Origin: Hydrogenovibrio sp. UBA650
GTDB lineage: Bacteria > Pseudomonadota > Gammaproteobacteria > Thiomicrospirales > Thiomicrospiraceae
Assembly: GCA_002299245.1 (NCBI GenBank)
Contig: DBOI01000110.1
Span: forward strand, 16,425 to 25,567
Reading direction: 5' to 3'
Length of the DNA stretch: 9,143 nt
A program made the translations under genes and the position numbers. How positions within the stretch are numbered: position 1 is the stretch's first letter; every line of letters starts with the position of its first letter. Below, one piece after another: positions 6,263-9,143 of this stretch. Below the pieces are notes generated by a model that was given only the letters and a program-made list of their open reading frames with translations, was not told the origin of the DNA and did no database searches.

Positions 6263-6562
6263 ATGGATATCAAATCAGTTTCAGCAGGGGCAATTGCTCA
6301 GCAAGGCATCAATAAAGGTTTTGATCAACTGGCTCATCACAGCCACAATATTGCTAGCAGTATTGTTGAACACAAAGCAGAAGAGAATGGCGTTGAGATT
6401 GATTACGAAGCTCTAAATAAGCTTGCTCCAGATAGCCTGGAAGACAGTATAGTCAATATGCAGCGTACCAAAGTACAGATTCAAAGTCTGGCTAAACTAC
6501 TAGAGGTAGAAAACCAACTGTTTGAAGACTCTTTGGGGAGAATATTTGATACTAAAGCTTAA
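6263..6562 (+). CDS. Small protein resembling flagellar rod/hook termini, function unknown
   Basis: This protein of 99 residues starts at the ATG at 6263, which has AGGAG (6253-6257) 5 nt upstream. An earlier TTG at 6236 is in frame but has no such site. The N-terminus (SAGAIAQQGINKGFDQLAHH, then NIASSI at 29-34) recalls the first helix and 'NIAN' box of flagellar rod and hook proteins. The C-terminal helix (about 58-96, with DSIVNMQRTKVQIQSLAK and LFEDSLGRIFD) recalls their shared C-terminal helix that ends in 'L.lld'. The large middle domain of a true rod protein is missing. Similar ~100-residue proteins are often annotated as FlgE/FlgC-like in gammaproteobacteria, with no proven role. This is a resemblance read by eye. 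No signal peptide is seen, as in flagellar axial proteins. No flagellar genes are nearby, so it may be a stand-alone orphan. Confidence 0.7.
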   Translation: MDIKSVSAGAIAQQGINKGFDQLAHHSHNIASSIVEHKAEENGVEIDYEALNKLAPDSLEDSIVNMQRTKVQIQSLAKLLEVENQLFEDSLGRIFDTKA

Positions 6563-6591
6563 GTTTTACCCCTTAAAACACGCCTGCTTTA
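6553..6591. terminator. Weak nested inverted repeat between convergent genes
   Basis: GTTTTA (6563-6568)/TAAAAC (6574-6579) with loop CCCCT is enclosed by TAAAGC (6553-6558)/GCTTTA (6586-6591). The outer arm overlaps the end of the upstream gene. The stem is AT-rich, has an internal loop and lacks a U-tract, so it is at best a weak terminator between the convergent stops at 6562 and 6606. Confidence 0.25.
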
Positions 6592-6605
6592 TATGCCGAC
6601 TTTAA

Positions 6606-7235
6606 TCATTGCGAGCTTTCTTCAATGGCATTGACAAAACTCTGAATCTCTTTCCAGGCTTCCTCCAGATGAATGAAGCTGTGATCACCACCTTTATAGA
6701 CAACCGTTCTAGATATATTGTTATTACTTGTTTGATGCTGTTTTAGAGCATAATTAATATCAATCACTTCGTCATCCTGATCAATCAATAACAGTGTTGG
6801 CAAAGCGCGGTCTGGTTGTGCAATTTTACAGGCCTGTAGTTTTTCAATATAGGCTTCATCAATTGTAACGTTTTCACCAGTAGCTGGGTTGGTGTGTTCA
6901 CCAAGATTGACTCTGAATACATATTCAGGGTTTAAGGCAGGATTAATCATTATGTAAGGTAAATGGTATTTGTGGGCATAGAATTGAGCATAAAAGCCTC
7001 CCATTGAAGAGCCTGCCAGTATCCATTTAGTTCCACACAGCTGTAGGCAGTCTTGTATCTCTTCTTCTATTGTTTCAAGAGTTGCCTCTAGCCTACTAAT
7101 TGGATAGGTTGGATTTAGCCATTTTGTGATCAAATTGCTGTCCCAGGACTCAACTTGCCTATGAAACCACTGGCCCTTTTCACTCTTGCCACTGCTTAAA
7201 AATCCGTGCAGATAGAGCACACCATAACTATGCAT
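6606..7235 (-). CDS. yqiA: YqiA-like alpha/beta-hydrolase (esterase)
   Basis: This 209-residue cytosolic alpha/beta-hydrolase is of the YqiA/YcfP type; E. coli YqiA is a similarly sized esterase. The visible motifs are VLYLHGFLSSGKSEKG (6-21, oxyanion-hole region), the nucleophile elbow AGSSMGGFYA (74-83, Ser77), MINPALNP (96-103), the acid loop LIDQDDEVID (150-159) and the catalytic His in KGGDHSF (181-187, His185). All three parts of the triad are therefore present. YqiA hydrolyses short acyl esters in vitro; the natural substrate is unknown. The ATG at 7235 is chosen over in-frame ATGs further upstream (for example 7292) because the conserved fold begins at residue 6 and GAGGGA (7245-7250) lies 9 nt before it. 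In E. coli yqiA lies beside parE and cpdA; here it diverges from a recJ-like gene, 18 bp between starts. Confidence 0.85.
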   Translation of the reverse strand: MHSYGVLYLHGFLSSGKSEKGQWFHRQVESWDSNLITKWLNPTYPISRLEATLETIEEEIQDCLQLCGTKWILAGSSMGGFYAQFYAHKYHLPYIMINPALNPEYVFRVNLGEHTNPATGENVTIDEAYIEKLQACKIAQPDRALPTLLLIDQDDEVIDINYALKQHQTSNNNISRTVVYKGGDHSFIHLEEAWKEIQSFVNAIEESSQ

Positions 7236-7253
7236 CTGATAAAATCCCTCTCT

Positions 7254-9014
7254 ATGCTTAAATCGCCCAGAATCATTTCTCGAACCCCTCATCTAGAAGT
7301 ATATAACAAAGCCAAATCACTTGGCTTAACAGATTTACAGGCTAGATTGGTTGCCAATCGTACCGATCAGACAGAGCAGCTTGAAGAGATTGTCTTTCCA
7401 AAGCTCAAGCATATCCAACACCCTTCGGCAATGAAGAATATTGATAAAGCTGCTGAGATCATTGTTACAGCAATTCAAGGCAATGGTCAGATTGTATTGG
7501 CAACCGATTATGACACTGATGGGGTTACCTCTGCCTGGGTTGCTACAACCGCACTAGTAGACTATTTTGGCGTTAATTCACAGCGAATTGATCACATTAT
7601 CAGCGATCGTAAAACCGGTTACGGCATTACAGAAAACGTGGTTGAGCGAATTCTAGCCATTGCTAAACCTATTGATCTTGTTATTTCGGCTGACCAAGGT
7701 TCCAGTGATGAAGAGCGTATTGCCACACTCAAAGACCAGGGGATCGATGTCTGTGTTACTGATCATCACCAGATTCCAGTTGAAGGTGTGCCGCAGAGCG
7801 CGGTTTGTACGGTTAATCCTCAACAGCAAGGTTGCGACTACGATAAAACAGTCGCCGGCTGTTTTGTAATTTTTCTGGTTATGTCTCAGGTTCGACAACT
7901 GTTGATTGAAAAACAGCTCCTACCCAAAGACACACCATCGCTGAAATATCTGGCGCACAATGTCGCGCTTGGTACAGTCGCCGATAGCGTAAGTCTGAAA
8001 ACCACAAATAACCGAGCCATTGTCCATGCTGGCCTGCAGATTATTAATCAGTTTCAATCTCCTGCATGGCAGGCGATGCGTCAGTTAAATAACAACAACC
8101 ATCAACCCTTTGATGCTGAATTCTTGGGGTTTCAGGTTGCAACACGAATCAATGCCGCCAGTCGAGTCAGCGATGTAAACAACGCGTATAAATTTCTTGC
8201 CGCCAATGATATTAATGAAGCTATTGGTTATCTGGAGCAGCTTGATGCCGACAATCTCAACCGTCGTGAGCAACAGGCAGAGATGTTGCAACAGGCTCAA
8301 AAACAGGCCAAACAAGCATACTCTGACGATACCTATTCTCTTACAGTCAGGTTGCAAGGTAATGCTGGAATCCAGGGAATCATCGCCTCCAGAATTGGCG
8401 AGCTTTATGGGGTGCCAACTGTAGCGATGACCGATTTGGATGATGGAACTCTGGCTGGCAGCGCTCGAGGTATTATTGATAGCATTGATCTGAGACAAGC
8501 ATTTCAATGGATGTCTGAGCAGCAAGAAGGTCTGTTTCTCTCAATGGGCGGCCATAAAGGTGCGGCCGGCTGTATGATTCCTGAAGAGCATTATGACACC
8601 TTCAATGCACTGTTTGAAAAAGCAATAAACCACCAAATTGGTGATCAAGCGCCGATACCAACAATTTCCAGTGATGGTGAACTAGCCGACTGGCAGTTAA
8701 CGCCGATGCTGATTAATGAGTTAAAAGCACTTGAGCCTTATGGACGTGAGTGGCCACAACCAGTGTTTTCAGGTCTGTTTACCATTAAACACCTCAAGGA
8801 AGTTGGTCATGATAAAACCCATCTTTCCTGCAAACTGCAAACTCAGTCCGGTGAGATGATTGGTGCGATTTTTTTTAATGCCAAACAGAATCAAAATGAC
8901 TTTCTTCCCTACGCATTAGAACAACAAGTTGAATGTAGCTATCAACCTAGTGTGAATAATTTTGCCGGCAGAACAAATCTACAGTTAAGAATCAAATCCA
9001 TGGCGGTTGTTTAA
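7254..9014 (+). CDS. RecJ-type DHH-family single-strand DNA exonuclease
   Basis: This phosphoesterase of about 586 residues has the full RecJ architecture. The DHH domain carries motif I TDYDTDG (84-90), motif II SADQGS (145-150), the signature TDHHQIP (169-175) and motif IV GTVADS (240-245). The DHHA1 domain holds GGHKGAAG (432-439), and a C-terminal OB-like part carries EPYGREWPQPVF (494-505). RecJ degrades 5'-ended single-stranded DNA in recombination, mismatch and base-excision repair, using two metal ions held by the Asp/His residues above. In motif II the usual Asn of 'DNG' is Gln (DQG), and the N-terminus differs from textbook RecJ. It may therefore be recJ itself or a paralogue, so I give no symbol. 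Alternative in-frame starts are ATG 7230 and GTG 7206, which would overlap yqiA; none has a good Shine-Dalgarno. No prfB, the E. coli neighbour, starts within the 129 nt that follow. Confidence 0.85.
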   Translation: MLKSPRIISRTPHLEVYNKAKSLGLTDLQARLVANRTDQTEQLEEIVFPKLKHIQHPSAMKNIDKAAEIIVTAIQGNGQIVLATDYDTDGVTSAWVATTALVDYFGVNSQRIDHIISDRKTGYGITENVVERILAIAKPIDLVISADQGSSDEERIATLKDQGIDVCVTDHHQIPVEGVPQSAVCTVNPQQQGCDYDKTVAGCFVIFLVMSQVRQLLIEKQLLPKDTPSLKYLAHNVALGTVADSVSLKTTNNRAIVHAGLQIINQFQSPAWQAMRQLNNNNHQPFDAEFLGFQVATRINAASRVSDVNNAYKFLAANDINEAIGYLEQLDADNLNRREQQAEMLQQAQKQAKQAYSDDTYSLTVRLQGNAGIQGIIASRIGELYGVPTVAMTDLDDGTLAGSARGIIDSIDLRQAFQWMSEQQEGLFLSMGGHKGAAGCMIPEEHYDTFNALFEKAINHQIGDQAPIPTISSDGELADWQLTPMLINELKALEPYGREWPQPVFSGLFTIKHLKEVGHDKTHLSCKLQTQSGEMIGAIFFNAKQNQNDFLPYALEQQVECSYQPSVNNFAGRTNLQLRIKSMAVV

Positions 9015-9143
9015 AGGTTAATTGGAAATCTGAATAAATTTACTCTGTTGGTTTAGCATCGAATTTCTATTTACAAGCTGATTTTTAGGCGCATAACTAC
9101 GTATAAAGCTGATAGTTACGGTCCCTGAATTCAGATAATAAAC

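Noticed and set aside
8085..8525. Minus-strand ORF of 146 codons within the recJ-like gene
   Set aside because: It is antisense to a continuous DHH/DHHA1 coding frame, and its translation has no family features.
9015..9143. Possible promoter or dyad after the recJ-like gene: TTTACA at 9070-9075, TATAAA at 9102-9107, TAACTA/TAGTTA at 9094-9118
   Set aside because: The -35 and -10 spacing is wrong (26 nt), the dyad arms are only 6 bp, and no downstream gene is visible to support it. No terminator is seen here either.

Overview
The window comes from a gammaproteobacterium. This rests on a ZipA-type division protein (inferred from its N-terminus), a full-length DksA, a YqiA-type esterase and a HopJ-family protein. 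The moderately AT-rich DNA and the pairing of a D-ribulokinase-like enzyme with a CbbY-type phosphatase suggest an autotrophic sulfur oxidiser of the Thiomicrospira/Hydrogenovibrio kind. That placement is inference only. I see no RNA genes, insertion sequences, CRISPR arrays or phage genes, and codon use looks uniform.

Layout: (1) Positions 1-414, minus strand, hold the 5' part of a probable zipA running off the left edge. (2) Positions 415-644 form a divergent intergenic region with a 21-bp dyad just before the next gene. (3) Positions 645-2403, plus strand, hold an FGGY sugar kinase and a HopJ-family gene 19 nt apart, ending at a strong bidirectional terminator (2435-2463). (4) Positions 2489-3250, minus strand, hold a convergent CbbY-type HAD phosphatase with its own promoter. 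(5) Positions 3251-3496 are regulatory DNA carrying promoters for cbbY and dksA. (6) Positions 3497-6562, plus strand, hold dksA, a fused APH-like kinase/P-loop ATPase that starts at TTG, an unknown exported protein and a miniature flagellar-rod-like protein. (7) Positions 6606-7235, minus strand, hold a YqiA-like esterase. It diverges, almost start to start, from (8) a RecJ-type DHH exonuclease at 7254-9014. (9) Positions 9015-9143 show no gene.

How the genes relate: the kinase and CbbY could both act on pentulose phosphates around the Calvin cycle. The kinase would salvage ribulose to Ru5P, and CbbY would remove xylulose-1,5-bisphosphate, a Rubisco inhibitor. The rest is mostly housekeeping: division, stringent-response transcription control and DNA repair.

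The most striking anomaly is the DksA homologue. It keeps the coiled-coil tip residues needed for activity but has lost three of the four zinc-binding cysteines. No obviously new multi-gene system is visible; the better leads are this DksA, the kinase-HopJ pair, the 21-bp dyad, and the fusion kinase behind a hairpin.
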